64,000 nucleotides of DNA, from NCBI GenBank assembly GCA_014843695.1, contig CM026400.1:41267911-41331910 (forward strand), written 5' to 3'. Each line of letters begins with the position of its first letter. The stretch's first letter is position 1. A model generated the notes under the pieces. It made no database searches. It saw only the letters and a list, made by a program, of their open reading frames with translations, and was not told the origin of the DNA. Positions 1 through 11,732 of this stretch are shown here, piece by piece. The position numbers were made by a program, and so were the translations under genes. Source of the stretch: Archivesica marissinica. Its lineage: Eukaryota > Mollusca > Bivalvia > Venerida > Vesicomyidae.

Positions 1-686
1 CTAGAAAGTAAGCACGGTGCGGTTGTCATACTAGAAAGTAAGCACGGTGCAGTTGTCATACTAGAAAGTAAGCACGGTGCGGTTGTCATACTAGAAAGTA
101 AGCACTGTGCGGTTGTCATACTAGAAAGGGAGCACGGTACGGTTGTCATACTAGAAACTAAGCACGTGCGGTTGTCATACTAGAAAGTAAGCACTGTGCG
201 GTTGTCATACTAGAAAGTAAGCACGGTACGGTTGTCATACTAGAAAGTAAGCACGGTGCGGTTGTCATACTAGAAAGTAAGCACTGTGAGGTTGTCATAC
301 TAGAAAGTAAGCACGGTGCGGTTGTCATACTAGAAAGTAAGCACGGTGCGGTTGTCATACTAGAAAGTAAGCACGGTGCAGTTGTCATACTAGAAAGTAA
401 GCACGGTGCGGTTGTCATACTAGAAAGTAAGCACTGTGCGGTTGTCATACTAGAAAGTAAGCACGGTGCGGTTGTCATACTAGAAAGTAAGCACGGTGCG
501 GTTGTCATACTAGAAAGTAAGCACGGTGCGGTTGTCATACTAGAAAGTAAGCACTGTGCGGTTGTCATACTAGAAAGTAAGTACGGTGCGGTTGTCATAC
601 TAGAAAGTAAGCAGGTTGCGGTTGTCATACTAGAAAGTAAGCACGTTGCGGTTGTCATACTAGAAAGTAAGCACGGTGCGGTTGAG
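1..686. repeat. 30-bp minisatellite array, about 23 copies
   Basis: Head-to-tail copies of a 30-bp unit (starts ctagaaagtaagcacggtgc, ends gttgtcata) run from the first base of the window, so the array continues to the left. Copies differ by single substitutions (cacggtgc / cactgtgc) and one 1-bp deletion near 165. Because 30 is a multiple of 3, the minus strand is open for 166 codons as a 10-residue repeat; I regard this as an artefact of unit length and not as a protein. Confidence 0.97.
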
Positions 687-737
687 GTGGTAAAAATAAA
701 ACACGATTCGTAATGTAAGCAGAATTAAAAAATGAGT

Positions 738-905
738 ACCTCTGTCCCACACCGCTGTAGGTTCGAGTCCATTTGTGGCGTCAACTTAATTTACGTGATG
801 AAGCTATTCAGCTGTCTTGTAGAGGGTCGGTGGTTCTATCCGGGTGTCCGTCCGTGCCTGAAATACTACTGGGAGGGGCACCAGGTAGCCTAGAAAACAA
901 GCGTT
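738..905 (+). mobile_element. SINE4-type tRNA-derived SINE, 5'-damaged copy
   Basis: A B-box-like ggttcgagtcc near 772 is followed by the SINE4 core (gggtcggtggttctatccgg, then gaaatactactgggagg). The same core recurs near 16270, 20640, 50705, 63960 and in reverse near 47600. The A-box half is eroded. Confidence 0.7.
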
Positions 906-914
906 GATATATTT

Positions 915-990
915 TGCCTGGTCAGTCATATAAATATATTTTAATACCGAGATCATGAATTGGGCCGTATTGAGTTTCTGATAGTCTTAT
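915..990. repeat. dispersed repeat shared with 58800-58960 and 7776-7830
   Basis: The segment with ggtcagtcat...accgagatcatgaattgggccgta is found again at 58804-58880 with few differences. The 58.8-kb copy continues into gtcattttgccag, which is also present at 7777. Family unknown. Confidence 0.65.
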
Positions 991-999
991 GGCGTATGC

Positions 1000-2075
1000 C
1001 TTTTAGTTCTTGCTTTGAAGTCCACCCACGCTTTCCCTCTTCTGCCATGGGGACAGGGGCCTCTGGCAGGCGAGGGTGGGCCTGGTATGCGACCCTTACA
1101 TTTTTTTAAAACCTCACTGACTAAATTAGTTAGGATACATTTTTACATTACTTTAAGTTATACTATTGTTTTATTACATGTTTTACTGTCTTTACTTGCA
1201 GACTCTTATTGTAAAGCACCCCGCCCCAGCGGCTGGGGGCAAAAGAAATTCACTGCTGCCTGGCTGGTGTGCAGGTTGGGTAAAACTCCCACGAAACCAG
1301 CCGACCGCGTTCCACCAAAAACATATTCTAAAATTTAAATTCAAATACATATCCTAAAACTAAATAAAGTCTTGAAAAATAAATATACCACAGAACTGAA
1401 ATGTAAAACGCGTTAGAAAATATAAAAATATAACCATTAAAACTGAGAAATTAACTACAAAACAAAACTTTCTAATTTATTAAACTTATGTTTAAAATAT
1501 CGTAATACTATACTGTTAGGATTTCAAACACGCGAACAATAAAACTAAACAAAAACAAATGAACAAAACGACCGAACAAAACAAACTAGGTTTAACAAAA
1601 ATATAAATAAATGATTTTAAATAAATTAAATCTCTTTAGGTAAATATTTTTCCCTTTCCAAACCCTGCATGTATGTCTTTTCTCTCTATCCTTGCTATAT
1701 CATACATTAACATGCTCATTTGTTTACCATTTGTGCCTGTGGGTAGCGCACGGGACGAAGATTGTAACATTCATCTGTATTTATCACCATTTGTGTTGTG
1801 TACGTTTCACATTTTCTATTCTCGTATCACTATGCACAATTTATACAAAATTGGGAACAAATTTTATCCCACTGTTTGATTATTTGAAATATTTTTCACA
1901 TGGATATTAATATCCACGTAACATCTTCCAAATAGTTCAGTACTCCAATGTATCATCTAACCGTACTCCAATGTATCATCTAACTAGTAGTATGTTTAGG
2001 CCTTCACCTAGCTTACGAAACATTTTGAAACAAATCGATTAACCCCTTGTCTGTAGGGATCCAATATATAGATCA
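1000..2075. other. no recognisable gene
   Basis: This is mostly AT-rich DNA with a GC-richer patch at 1015-1300. Short ORFs at 1015-1338 and 1673-1910 overlap in different frames and resemble no family I know. A 22-bp direct repeat (actccaatgtatcatctaac) occurs twice at about 1940-1983. A visible 3' splice-like tract (ctgtctttacttgcag, ending near 1201) has no open exon attached that I can support. Confidence 0.5.
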
Positions 2076-2607
2076 TTTTACGTCTGTGATGGTTGGGGTG
2101 AAATCCCCTGATAAAACAGACGCCACCAGTTTGCCGTAGGTGGCGACCCGTAAACCGGAAATAGGGATTCTGGTAGTTGAGGGGGCTCAGGGATCTCCAG
2201 CTCCTAACACACTACTTCGACCCTGGCTTCGGATAGACGTGGCGTCTGGGTTGGGCCCGGGCCTAGACAATCGGCTAGTCGTGCCTTGCTCTGGAATCGA
2301 AAAACTTATCTGCCTATCTTTCTTACTATATATGTATCGTCGGATACAAACCGTGTGTTGACTACCTTTTTTCCTTTCTTAAAGTAGATTCTTATGAGCG
2401 GCGGCTTAACGGGTTAATCGATGGATAGAGAGGGGATCTGTGTGACTGTCCAGTTACTGGCAGGATCACAGTTTCCTCTACTATCAGTAGAGTATGACAG
2501 AAGAGTAGCATTAACGCTAGAGGTAGGAATACCACCTCTAAACTGCGTTCCCTGGTAGGACTCCGAGGCGGGTGGTGCCCTCTTCTGTTGAACATCAAAC
2601 AATAACC

Positions 2608-3814
2608 ATGGCTTCCCAAAATTCCCTAAAACGACCACGACCATCGGACGATTCAGAAATACCACTTAAAGCGTATCCAAAATTCTTCATTATTGAATCA
2701 GAAATGCATGAAAAAAAAATTGGCTCACTATATCCATTTGTTATCGAAAAATCATTGGAAAGTTTAATTGGATCACCAAAATCTGTAAAAAAACTAAGAA
2801 ACCAAACGTTACTTATTGAAACTAAATCCAGATCACAAACTGAAAATATTTTAAAAATAAAACAAATATACGACATTGATGTTACTATAACGGAACACAG
2901 ATCTCTAAACAGTTCCAAAGGTATAATCAAAGATCACATTTTAAAAGGAGTCTCGAACGAAGATATTGTTAAAAATTTAACTCCACAAGGCGTCACTCAA
3001 GCTAAAAGATTCATGTACAAAAAAGACGGCCAATTTTTTTGAAACTAATACAATTTTATTAACCTTCAACAACACAGTTATTCCACCAAATCTGAAAATC
3101 TTTTATAGAAATATAAATGTCGAATTATATATACCAAATCCACTTCGATGTTTCAACTGCCAACAATTTGGCCACCATGAAGACAACTGTAAAATTACAA
3201 AATACTCCATTTGTGAAAATTGTGGTATGGGTGAAAACGATCACCTTACCGCAGATTGCCCCAATCAATCAAAATGCGTAAACTGTAAAAAAGATCACAT
3301 CTCAAAATCGAACAAATGCGAAACTTGGATAAAAGAAAAAGAAATCATGAAAATAAAGTGCTCACAAAATATCTCTTACTTCGAAGCAAGGAAAATTCAG
3401 GAAAATAAACCAGATATATCATACTCTAAAATAGTTCAATCAGCAATAAATAAGCCAATAATGAAAAATGCATACACTCAAACTGAAATTATTACTGAAA
3501 GTATTACCGAAAAATCCGAAGCCAAAAACAGTTCCAATGACAAAACAAAAACTCACTTATCTTCTCAATCCTCATCCCAATCAACATCTCGTAAATCCCG
3601 ATCAACATCTTTTATTAAATCAAACTCATCACAGAGTAAAACGAACCAACAAAAAAAACCAAATAAACCAAATGGACCTAGCAACCTGAAACAAAACTCA
3701 GATAGACCACCGAAGGGATCAGTGGATCCCATAAAACAATCGAATAATTTCTCTTCATTAGAACATGAAGACATGGAGCTGGTACCAGATCCACCTCCAA
3801 ACACTAAAATGTAA
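2608..3814 (+). pseudogene. LINE ORF1 (Gag-like nucleic-acid chaperone), one frameshift
   Basis: The ATG at 2608 lies in a strong context (accATGG). The frame runs to a TGA at 3040-3042, and the homologous sequence continues at 3041 in the +1 frame to TAA at 3812-3814. The break falls in a run of seven T at 3034-3040; six T would keep the frame, so this is a homopolymer indel or a base-calling error. The downstream half has three CCHC knuckles: CFNCQQFGHHEDNC (about 3154-3190), CENCGMGENDHLTADC, and CVNCKKDHISKSNKC. A Ser/Gln/Lys-rich tail follows (3500-3810). In this family ORF1 coats the element RNA. The protein is inferred to be non-functional as sequenced. Confidence 0.88.
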
Positions 3815-3854
3815 TCTTTTTATGTACCATTTTTTAATCTTCTCTCCGTAAATA

Positions 3855-6800
3855 ATGGATAAGAATAATACAATAATACAATGGACCTGTCGGGGACTAA
3901 AAGCAAACTATAATGAGATTTTAATACTTATATCTCTGCTTTCACCAAATATCCTTTGTTTGCAAGAAACTTTCCTAAAACCGACTGACAATATATATTT
4001 TAAAGATTTTATCATGTTTAATTTTATAAATAATGATTGTCAAAAGGCATCTGGTGGATCATCCATTCTCATAAACAAGACTGTTCCACATAGTAAAATA
4101 GACTTGACTACAAATTTACAGGCCAGTGCTGCCAAGGTTACACTTTCAAAAACATTTACAATTTGTTCCATTTATATACCTCCAAACTCGCCATTAAAAC
4201 AAAATGATTTAGAGAATCTTGTTGAACAATTACCTCACCCTTTTATGTTAGTTGGAGATTTCAATGGACATAGTAAACTATGGGGATGTACAAATATCAA
4301 TACTAAAGGAAAAATAATAGAAGACTTTATAACTGAAAATGATCTTTGTCTATTAAATGATAACAAATCTACATACCTTCATCCTGCCACAGGACATTTT
4401 TCTGCTTTAGATTTATGTATATGTCATCCAAACATTTTCTTAGATTTTGAATGGTCCGTACATGATGACCTACATGGAAGTGACCACTTCCCAATTGTAA
4501 TCACAGAAATAAACAAATCAAAAGATGAATTTTTACCCACAATGGAATCTACAAAAAGCTAATTGGGAAAAATTCCAAATTTTATGCAGAGAACATTTGA
4601 TATTGGAAAAGATTGGGAACGAGGATCCAATCACCTCGTTTTCGAATTCACTTTTAAAAATTTCAACGGAATGCATTCCGAAATCCTCTACATCTTCTAA
4701 AAGAATTAGACCATGGTTTAATGACGATTGTAAAAATGTTATAAATAAACGAAAGAATGCATTGCGTAAATTTAATAAAACTCCCACAAAAGCAAATCTC
4801 TTAAACACACAAATTACACGAGCAAAAGCTCGAAGAACTAAAAAAAATGCAAAACGCACTTCATGGCAAAAATATGTATCTACTATAAACTCTAATACAT
4901 CAATGAAAAGGGTTTGGAATATGGTAGCAAAAATAAATGGCAAGAGGAAAAGCTCAAAAATTGTTCATCTAAATACATCTAATAATAGAACCCATTTAAC
5001 AAAAAAAGACATATCCAATGTTTTAGGTGAAAACTTTCAAAACAACTTTTCAACATCAAACTATAATGAGAAGTTTCAGAAATTTAAAACTGAGAAAGAA
5101 AAAATTGATTTTCATTCTAGAAATGAAGAAAAATATAATCTACCATTCAATATGTCAGAACTCGAAACTGCTCTACAAAGAACAAAAGACACGGCCACAG
5201 GTCCAGATCAAATCCATTATCAAATTATAAAACATTTACCAAATAATGCAATGATAACTCTTTTAGATATTTTTAATATGACGTGGGAAAGTGAGAACTT
5301 TCCCAAAGAATGGAGTGAAGCCATAATCATTCCTATTCCCAAACCCGGAAAAGATCATACAAATCCCACAAATTATCGTCCCATCGCACTAACTAGTTGT
5401 CTATGTAAAACCATGGAGAGAATGATTAACGATAGACTTGTTTGGTTCTTGGAATCAAACAGTTTGATTACGAGTTGCCAAACGGGTTTTCGGAAAAATA
5501 AATGTACAACTGATCATCTAGTAAGACTAGAAACTTATATTCGTAATGCCTTCATCAAAAAAGAACATTTGGTAGCAGTTTTTTTCGATTTAGAAAAGGC
5601 ATATGATACCACATGGAAATATGGTATTCTCAAAGATTTACACGATTTTGGTCTGAAAGGCCACTTGCCAAATTTTATTGCCAATTTTTTATCAAATAGA
5701 AATTTTAAAGTACGAATTGGCTCAACGCTCTCCGATACATACAAACAAGAGCAAGGGATGCCTCAAGGTAGTATTTTATCCCCAACACTTTTTAATATTA
5801 AAATTAATAGCATTGTGAAATGTTTAAACGAAACAGATTGCTCCTTATATGTAGATGATTTTGTAATGTTCTACAAATCTAAAAATATGGAAACCATTGA
5901 ACAAAAACTCCAACAATGTCTAAATAAACTTGAAGATTGGGCAAACGAAAATGGTTTCAAATTCTCTAAAATTAAAACTCAATGCGTACATTTCTGTCAA
6001 TTGAGAGGATTACATCCAGATCCAAATTTAACAATTTACGGTTCACAAATTCCTGTAGTAGAAGAAGTAAAATTCCTAGGACTTATATTTGACAAAAAAT
6101 TAACATTCATACCTCATATAAATTATCTACGGACGAAATGTATAAAAGCTCTAAATATTTTGAAGGTGCTCTCCAATACAAATTGGGGAAGCGATTGTCC
6201 AGTTCTTATAAATCTATACAGATCACTTATCCGTTCCAAACTGGATTACGGATCCATTGTGTATGGATCGGCGAGAAAATCCTACTTGAAAAAGTTAGAT
6301 ACAATACATCATCAAGGTCTATGACTGGCTCTAGGAGCTTTTCGCACATCTCCCGTAGAAAGCTTATATGCTGAAACAAATGAACCCTCTTTATACATAC
6401 GGAGAGAGAAACTCTCGTTACAATATACAACCAAACTAGCTGCAAATCCCAAAAATCCTGCATTCAATTGCGTTTTCGAACCTAAAAACAAAATAGTTTA
6501 CGGAAACTCTCCATCCGCCATAAAACCACTAGGTCTCCGTATTAAACCATTATTAGTAGAAGCAAAAATAGATACAACAATTATACAAGAAAACAAGTTG
6601 TTAAATAACGAACCGTGGACTTTGACTACCCCAAACATTATTTTAGATCTTCATTTGTATGAGAATAAGAAAAGTGAAACTAGTCCAGATATTTTTAAAA
6701 CAAAATTTTTAGAAATAAAATCTAAATATAAAGATTATATATCCATCTACACAGATGGCTCAAAAAGACTTGAAAAGTTTGCATGTGCAGCAGTTACCCA

Positions 6801-7533
6801 TACTAAATCAAGTACTGTAAGATTACCTGATGACAGTTCAATTTTCTCTGCAGAAACACAAGCTATCGACCTAGCTCTTGCCCTTATAACTGTTAACGAA
6901 AACGACAAATTTATTATATTTTCCGACTCTTTGTCGGTTTTAACATCTCTCCAACAACCAAACCATTCCAACCCCCTAATTCAACAAATCTTTAAAAGAT
7001 ACATATCTATTAGCTCCTCAAAAACTGTTGTTTTTTGTTGGATTCCCAGTCATATAAACATACTAGGAAATGATGAAGCTGATTTTCTAGCAAAGTCTGC
7101 TTTAGACTTGCCAATAACAAACTCTAAAATACCGCATACGGATTTAAAATCCAATATTATGAAATATGTCGATAGTAAATGTCAAATAAATTGGGACAAA
7201 CAAGTTGGAAATAAATTACATGAAATTAAACCCATATTTTCAAGTACATATCGTACAAAACTAAACCGAAAAGAACAAGTTCGTTTGACTCGGTGTAGTA
7301 TTGGACACACTTGGATTACACATTCTTATATTTTAAATGCAGAAGAACAACCCATATGTATTCCTTGTGATGAGATATTCACAGTGAAGCACTTTTTGCT
7401 CCACTGTGCCGACCTCATCTTTACAAGGAATGCATATTTTAATACAAATAGTATACAAGAATTATTCGATTCAGTACTGCCAAGTACAATATTAGGTTTT
7501 TTAAAAGAAACTCACCTTATAAATAGATTATAA
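3855..7533 (+). pseudogene. LINE ORF2 (endonuclease, reverse transcriptase, RNase H), frameshift plus TGA
   Basis: ORF2 starts 40 nt after ORF1 ends. The APE endonuclease (3855-about 4530) shows WTCRGL, CLQET, GDFNGHSKLWG and GSDHFP. The frame then shifts +1 near a T5 run at 4529-4533. The RT follows: RPIALTS motif near 5380, FDLEKAYD at 5584-5607, GMPQGSILSPTLF near 5757-5795, and YVDD at 5848-5859. The TGA at 6322-6324 interrupts an otherwise open frame that continues QGL*LALGAFRTSPVESLY. A CGA-to-TGA change (CpG decay) is the simplest cause. RNase H has DGSK (D at 6754), AETQ, FSDSL and GNDEAD, followed by CIPC...HFLLHC. The enzyme would nick DNA and copy element RNA at the target; it is inactive as written. 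Confidence 0.92.
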
Positions 7534-7709
7534 TGCAACTTATTGTGATTATCGAGTATATATATTATTTAAAATGTAACCTTTTAACATAGATCACGTT
7601 TTTAAACAATTTTTATTTTTACAAATGTTTTCGACGCCACATGACCTTATTAGGTTGAGGCGTCGGTAAATAAGATATCGTTAAGATATCCATTAAATAA
7701 ATAAATAAA

Positions 7710-7777
7710 TTGTAAAGCACCTTTGAACGTATCTGATATGAAAAGGGTGCTATATAAATGTGGTATAATAATAATAA
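7710..7777 (+). mobile_element. CR1/L2-type retroposon 3' tail with (ATA)n
   Basis: The paired gtaaagcacctttgaac ... aaaagggtgctatataaatg followed by (ATA)n is the hairpin-like 3' end seen on many CR1/L2-related LINEs and dependent SINEs (recalled family knowledge). No body is attached; the Nimb-like LINE ends exactly where it begins, so the LINE probably inserted at or into it. Confidence 0.6.
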
Positions 7778-7925
7778 TGTCATTTTGCCAGAGGTAAATG
7801 TGTGAAAAATCAAGACTGGAACCCAGGTTAGGCACCAGGAATCTTCTTCCACCAGTGATAGCTGGAGAGTTGCCATGGAGACCTAAGCTGTGCGACTTAA
7901 CACAAAGAACAAGCAAACGCACATA
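7778..7925 (+). mobile_element. SINE4-related 3' fragment
   Basis: The stretch gtcattttgccagaggtaaat matches 58880-58905. It is followed by gcaccaggaatcttcttccaccagtgatagctggagag, which resembles the SINE4 end at 50770-50815 (ccaccaataatagctggagag). No tRNA-like head is visible. Confidence 0.55.
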
Positions 7926-8042
7926 ATAAGCGAAACTGTTTAAATACGAAATTCAAAGTTATCCAAAGTATAGGATATACGCCTAAAACATCCAATATGC
8001 AAACTAGTGTGTGATGCTTATATCTTACTTAAAACATACACA

Positions 8043-8285
8043 GTGGAAGTCGTGATAGCGCAGTGGATGCGCGTTCGCTTCAGGTGCGAAAGGTCTGGAG
8101 TTCGAACCCCGCTGGAGCCGTTACGATTGTGCCCTTAGGCAAGGCATTTAAATTCCATGTTGCCTCTTCTCTCTCCCTCATGGCGATGGATTCCATCAGG
8201 AATGAGGTCTCGAGAGTGATTAATATAAGTTATAAGAACTTGTTTCGCAATCGAGCTAAAATAAATTTGTATAAATTAAAAAATA
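8043..8285 (+). mobile_element. SINE1 (tRNA-Leu-like SINE), full-length copy
   Basis: The copy has A box-like gatagcgcagtggatgcgc, an anticodon-loop-like cttcaggtg (CAG, Leu), and B box gagttcgaacccc. The body follows (gcccttaggcaaggcattta, ctctccctcatggcgatgg), and the tail is agtgattaatataagt...gcaatcgagct. Similar short duplications (catacaca / aatacaca) flank it at the junctions with the host repeat. Confidence 0.9.
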
Positions 8286-8316
8286 CACACTTATATAACA
8301 AGCTCTTACTACTTAA

Positions 8317-8551
8317 CCCTTTCCCCCATAGAGATGTAGTTTTATTTCATACATTTGGCTGTAATTTACCAATCGTACGCAATGGATAAGCTGTGAACTT
8401 GCCTACTCCACCTTCATGGAGGTTACTAGGAATTATTAAGGGTTGTATACACTACGTTGTTCCGATCTTTATTATAGCTTGTTTGACTACTATTGTGTCG
8501 ATCTATGTCAATAGGCATTGTCATTGACAGGCGCTTCTAAGGGGGAAAGGG
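8317..8551. mobile_element. 235-bp piggyBac-type MITE with TTAA duplication
   Basis: The termini CCCTTTCCCCCATAG (8317-8331) and CTAAGGGGGAAAGGG (8537-8551) are inverted repeats with one mismatch, each bounded outside by TTAA (8313-8316 and 8552-8555). TTAA duplication plus CCC...GGG ends is the piggyBac hallmark. No transposase is encoded, so it is non-autonomous. The paralogous segment at 45255-45290 has a single TTAA at the same point. Confidence 0.88.
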
Positions 8552-8589
8552 TTAACATTGTTAATTTCGTACATTTAAGCATATGATTT

Positions 8590-8950
8590 AATACAATACT
8601 CTGACCTGCTGAAAGCAGACCAATTTCGTTTATCACTTTTAGTACTATCCATTTATTATATTTTCTCTAAAACATTTTACTTTAAAATTATATTATATTG
8701 TTTGTACTTTATTCATGATAGTATTGTAAACGATTTTATTATGCCCTAGGGTGATGTCTTTAATTTCAATTATCCTTCCATTTCTTAAAGTTTGTATCAT
8801 ATGGTTTATATGTTGTAATTTTAATCTATAATTTCTTATTTTGTATATCTAATGTACAATCCATATTTTAAGTAGGTTCCTCATCAGTTTAAGTGTACTA
8901 TTTAAAACATGTAAACATCGAAATTATATAATTTTTTCCCGTACTTTTAT
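8590..8950. other. AT-rich, nothing recognised
   Basis: Low-complexity AT-rich DNA without an open frame, splice-site pair or repeat family that I recognise. Confidence 0.5.
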
Positions 8951-8956
8951 CACATG

Positions 8957-9056
8957 CTTTTAACCCTGCATTCTACATTTAACCCTGCATTCTACATTTA
9001 ACCCTGCATTCTACATTTAACCCTGCATTCTACATTTAACCCTGCATTCTACATTT
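8957..9056. repeat. 19-bp tandem repeat, 5 copies
   Basis: Five nearly identical head-to-tail copies of taaccctgcattctacatt. Confidence 0.95.
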
Positions 9057-9344
9057 TGTAATCTTTTGATTTTTATTGTTATGTGTGTTATGTTTATGCA
9101 AAGCGCGTTTTTTGACGGTGTACTTTTTATATGATAAAGGCCCTCAATAAGAATGGTATACTAATTCAAAGTTTCAAAGTTTATTCTATATTTATAATAA
9201 TATAAATAATAATGGACGGCAAGTGCTAACGTATGACGTCACGACAGTATTTTAACTTTTGGTTGAATATTTGGTTGAGCAAAATTGGGACACTATTTTA
9301 AAGTGAGATAAGTCTTTTACAACTAATATTAAAATAAACAAATA

Positions 9345-9585
9345 ATATCGTCATCTTCTTACATTGGAGATATTAACGACATACAATGGTCGTATACGAG
9401 AGTGGATTTGAAATAATACCACGTCCGGTCTTGCTTACATTGGAGATATTAACGACATACAATGGTCGTATACGAGAGTGGATTTGAAATAATACCACTT
9501 CCGGTCTTGCTTACTTGGATATATTAACGACATACAATGGTCGTATACGAGAGTCGATTTGAAATAATACCACTAACTGTCTTAT
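9345..9585. repeat. 76-bp tandem repeat, 3 copies, containing the 41-bp satellite core
   Basis: Units begin at 9361, 9437 and 9513 (acattggagatattaacgac ...). Each contains cgagagtggatttgaaat and ataccac, the core of the 41-bp satellite at 9753-11724, plus 35 bp of extra sequence. This looks like an older or alternative form of the same satellite at the array edge. Confidence 0.9.
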
Positions 9586-9589
9586 TAGG

Positions 9590-9752
9590 TTTATACACAT
9601 TTATTTTAGCTTGATTGCAAAACAAGTTCTTACAACTTATATTAATCACTCTCGAGATCTCATTCCTGGTGGAATCCATCGCCACGAGGGAGAGAGAAGA
9701 GGCAACGTGAAAATTAAATGCCTTGCCTAAGAATCGTAACGGCTCCAGCCCG
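9590..9752 (-). mobile_element. SINE1 copy, reverse, head-truncated
   Basis: The reverse complement of the SINE1 tail and body (agcttgattgcaaaacaagt ... gccttgcctaag ... cggctccagcc) lies between the 76-bp and 41-bp forms of the satellite. It apparently inserted inside the array; the tRNA-like head is missing beyond cggctccagc. Confidence 0.88.
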
Positions 9753-11724
9753 TCTTATTTACGAGAGTGGATTTGAAATAATACCACTTCCTGTCTTATT
9801 TACGAGAGTGGATTTGAAATAATACCACTTAATGTCTTATTTACGAGAGTCGATTTGACATAATACCACTTCCTGTCTTATTTACGAGAGTCGATTTGAA
9901 ATAATACCACTTCCTGTCTTATTTACGAGAGTCGATTTGAAATAATACCACTTCCTGTCTTATTTACGAGAGTGGATTTGAGATAATACCACTTCCTGTC
10001 TTATTTACGAGAGTGGATTTGAAATAATACCACTTCCTGTCTTACTTACGAGAGTGGATTTGAAATAATACCACTTCCTGTCTTATTTACGAGAGTTGAT
10101 TTGAAATAATACCACTTCCTGTCTTATTTACGAGAGTGGATTTGAAATAATACCACTTCCTGTCTTACATACGAGAGTGGATTTGAAATAATACCACTTC
10201 CTGTCTTATTTACGAGAGTTGATTTGAAATAATACCACTTCCTGTCTTATTTACGAGAGTGGATTTGAAATAATACCACTTCCTGTCTTATTTACTAGAG
10301 TGGATTTGAAATAATACCACTTCCTGTCTTATTTACGAGAGTTGATTTGAAATAATACCACTTCCTGTCTTATTTACGAGAGTGGATTTGAAATAATACC
10401 ACTTCCTGTCTTATTTACGAGAGTGGATTTGAAATAATACCACTTCCTGTCTTATTTACGAGAGTTGATTTGAAATAATACCACTTCCTGTCTTATTTAC
10501 GAGAGTTGATTTGAAATAATACCACTTCCTGTCTTATTTACGAGAGTGGATTTGAAATAATACCACTTCCTGTCTTATTTACGAGAGTTGATTTAAAATA
10601 ATACCACTTCCTGTCTTATTTACGAGAGTTGATTTGAAATAATACCACTTCCTTTCTTATTTACGAGAGTGGATTTGAAATAATACCACTTCCTGTCTTA
10701 TTTACGAGAGTTGATTTGAAATAATGCCACTTCCTGTCTTATTTACGAGAGTTGATTTGAAATAATACCACTTCCTGTCTTATTTACGAGAGTTGATTTG
10801 AAATAATACCACTTTCTTTCTTATTTACGAGAGTTGATTTGAAATAATACCACTTCCTGTCTTATTTACGAGAGTTGATTTGAAATAATGCCACTTCCTT
10901 ATCTACGAGAGTTGATTTGAAATAATACCACTTCCTGTCTTATTTACGAGAGTTGATTTGAAATAATACCACTTCCTGTCTTATTTACGAGAGTTGATTT
11001 GAAATAATACCACTTCCTGTCTTATTTACGAGAGTTGATTTGAAATAATACCACTTCCTGTCTTATTTACGAGAGTGGATTTGAAATAATACCACTTCCT
11101 GTCTTATTTACGAGAGTGGATTTGAAATAATACCTCTTCCTGTCTTATTTACGAGAGTTGATTTGAAATAATACCACTTCCTGTCTTATTTACGAGAGTG
11201 GATATGAAATAATACCACTTCCTGTCTTATTTACGAGAGTGGATTTGAAATAATACCACTTCCTGTCTTATTTACGAGAGTTGATTTGAAATAACACCAC
11301 TTCCTGTCTTATTTACGAGAGTTGATTTGAAATAATACCACTTCCTGTCTTATTTACGAGAGTTGATTTGAAATAATACCACTTCCTGTCTTATTTACGA
11401 GAGTGGATTTGAAATAATACCACTTCCTGTCTTATTTACGAGAGTGGATTTGAAATAATACCACTTCCTGTCTTATTTACGAGAGTTGATTTGAAATAAT
11501 ACCACTTCCTGTCTTATTTACGAGAGTGGATATGAAATAATACCACTTCCTGTCTTATTTACGAGAGTGGATTTGAAATAATACCACTTCCTGTCTTATT
11601 TACGAGAGTTGATTTGAAATAATACCACCTCCTTTCTTATTTACGAGAGTTGATTTGAAATAATACCACTTCCTGTCTTATTTACGAGAGTGGATTTGAA
11701 ATAATACCACTTCCTGTCTTGTTT
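9753..11724. repeat. 41-bp minisatellite, about 48 copies, in the intron before ZP exon A
   Basis: The unit is tcttatttacgagagtggat plus ttgaaataataccacttcct plus g. Two main variants (gagtgg and gagttg) alternate irregularly. The array runs directly into the 3' splice site of the exon at 11733: the last unit's cttcctgtctt is immediately followed by gtttatttcaag. The satellite therefore supplies the pyrimidine-rich tract of that acceptor. Confidence 0.96.
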
Positions 11725-11732
11725 ATTTCAAG

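Larger units (their letters stand above)
2080..7712 (+). mobile_element. Near full-length I-superfamily (Nimb-like) LINE retrotransposon
   Basis: The element has a GC-rich 5' UTR (about 2080-2607), ORF1 with CCHC zinc knuckles, ORF2 with endonuclease, reverse transcriptase, RNase H and a C-terminal CCHC, then a 3' UTR that ends in a tandem (TAAA)n-like tail at about 7690-7712. APE-type endonuclease plus RNase H after the RT is the domain set of the I/Nimb/Ingi group. The 3' UTR contains a small stem (gacgcc...ggcgtc, 7634-7664) followed by ggtaaataa. Copying ability is lost through two frameshifts and one stop, but the rest of the frame is intact over about 5 kb, so the insertion is fairly young. 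I could not find a target-site duplication, and the 5' boundary is approximate. Confidence 0.9.
7965..8590. repeat. dispersed foldback repeat copy filled by a SINE and a MITE
   Basis: The blocks 7965-8038, 8285-8316 and 8552-8575 together match one continuous segment at 45130-45290 (gtataggatata..., cttatatcttacttaaaaca, cacttatataacaag, ttgttaatttcg). In this copy a SINE1 (about 8043-8280) and a TTAA-flanked MITE (8317-8551) split the sequence. The 45-kb copy is therefore the empty site for both insertions. Confidence 0.8.

Noticed and set aside
158..658. Minus-strand repeat protein with a 10-residue period
   Set aside because: 30-bp satellite read in frame; the frame is lost at the single 1-bp deletion near 165.
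1015..1910. Short + strand ORFs, one with a signal-like N-terminus (1673)
   Set aside because: No splice sites, family motifs or consistent frame; overlapping ORFs in two frames suggest chance.
8073..8130. Functional tRNA-Leu gene
   Set aside because: It is the SINE1 head, with a conserved SINE body and tail downstream in all copies.
9753..11724. CRISPR array
   Set aside because: Units are contiguous with no unique spacers and the DNA is clearly metazoan; it is an ordinary minisatellite. The same applies to the other arrays.
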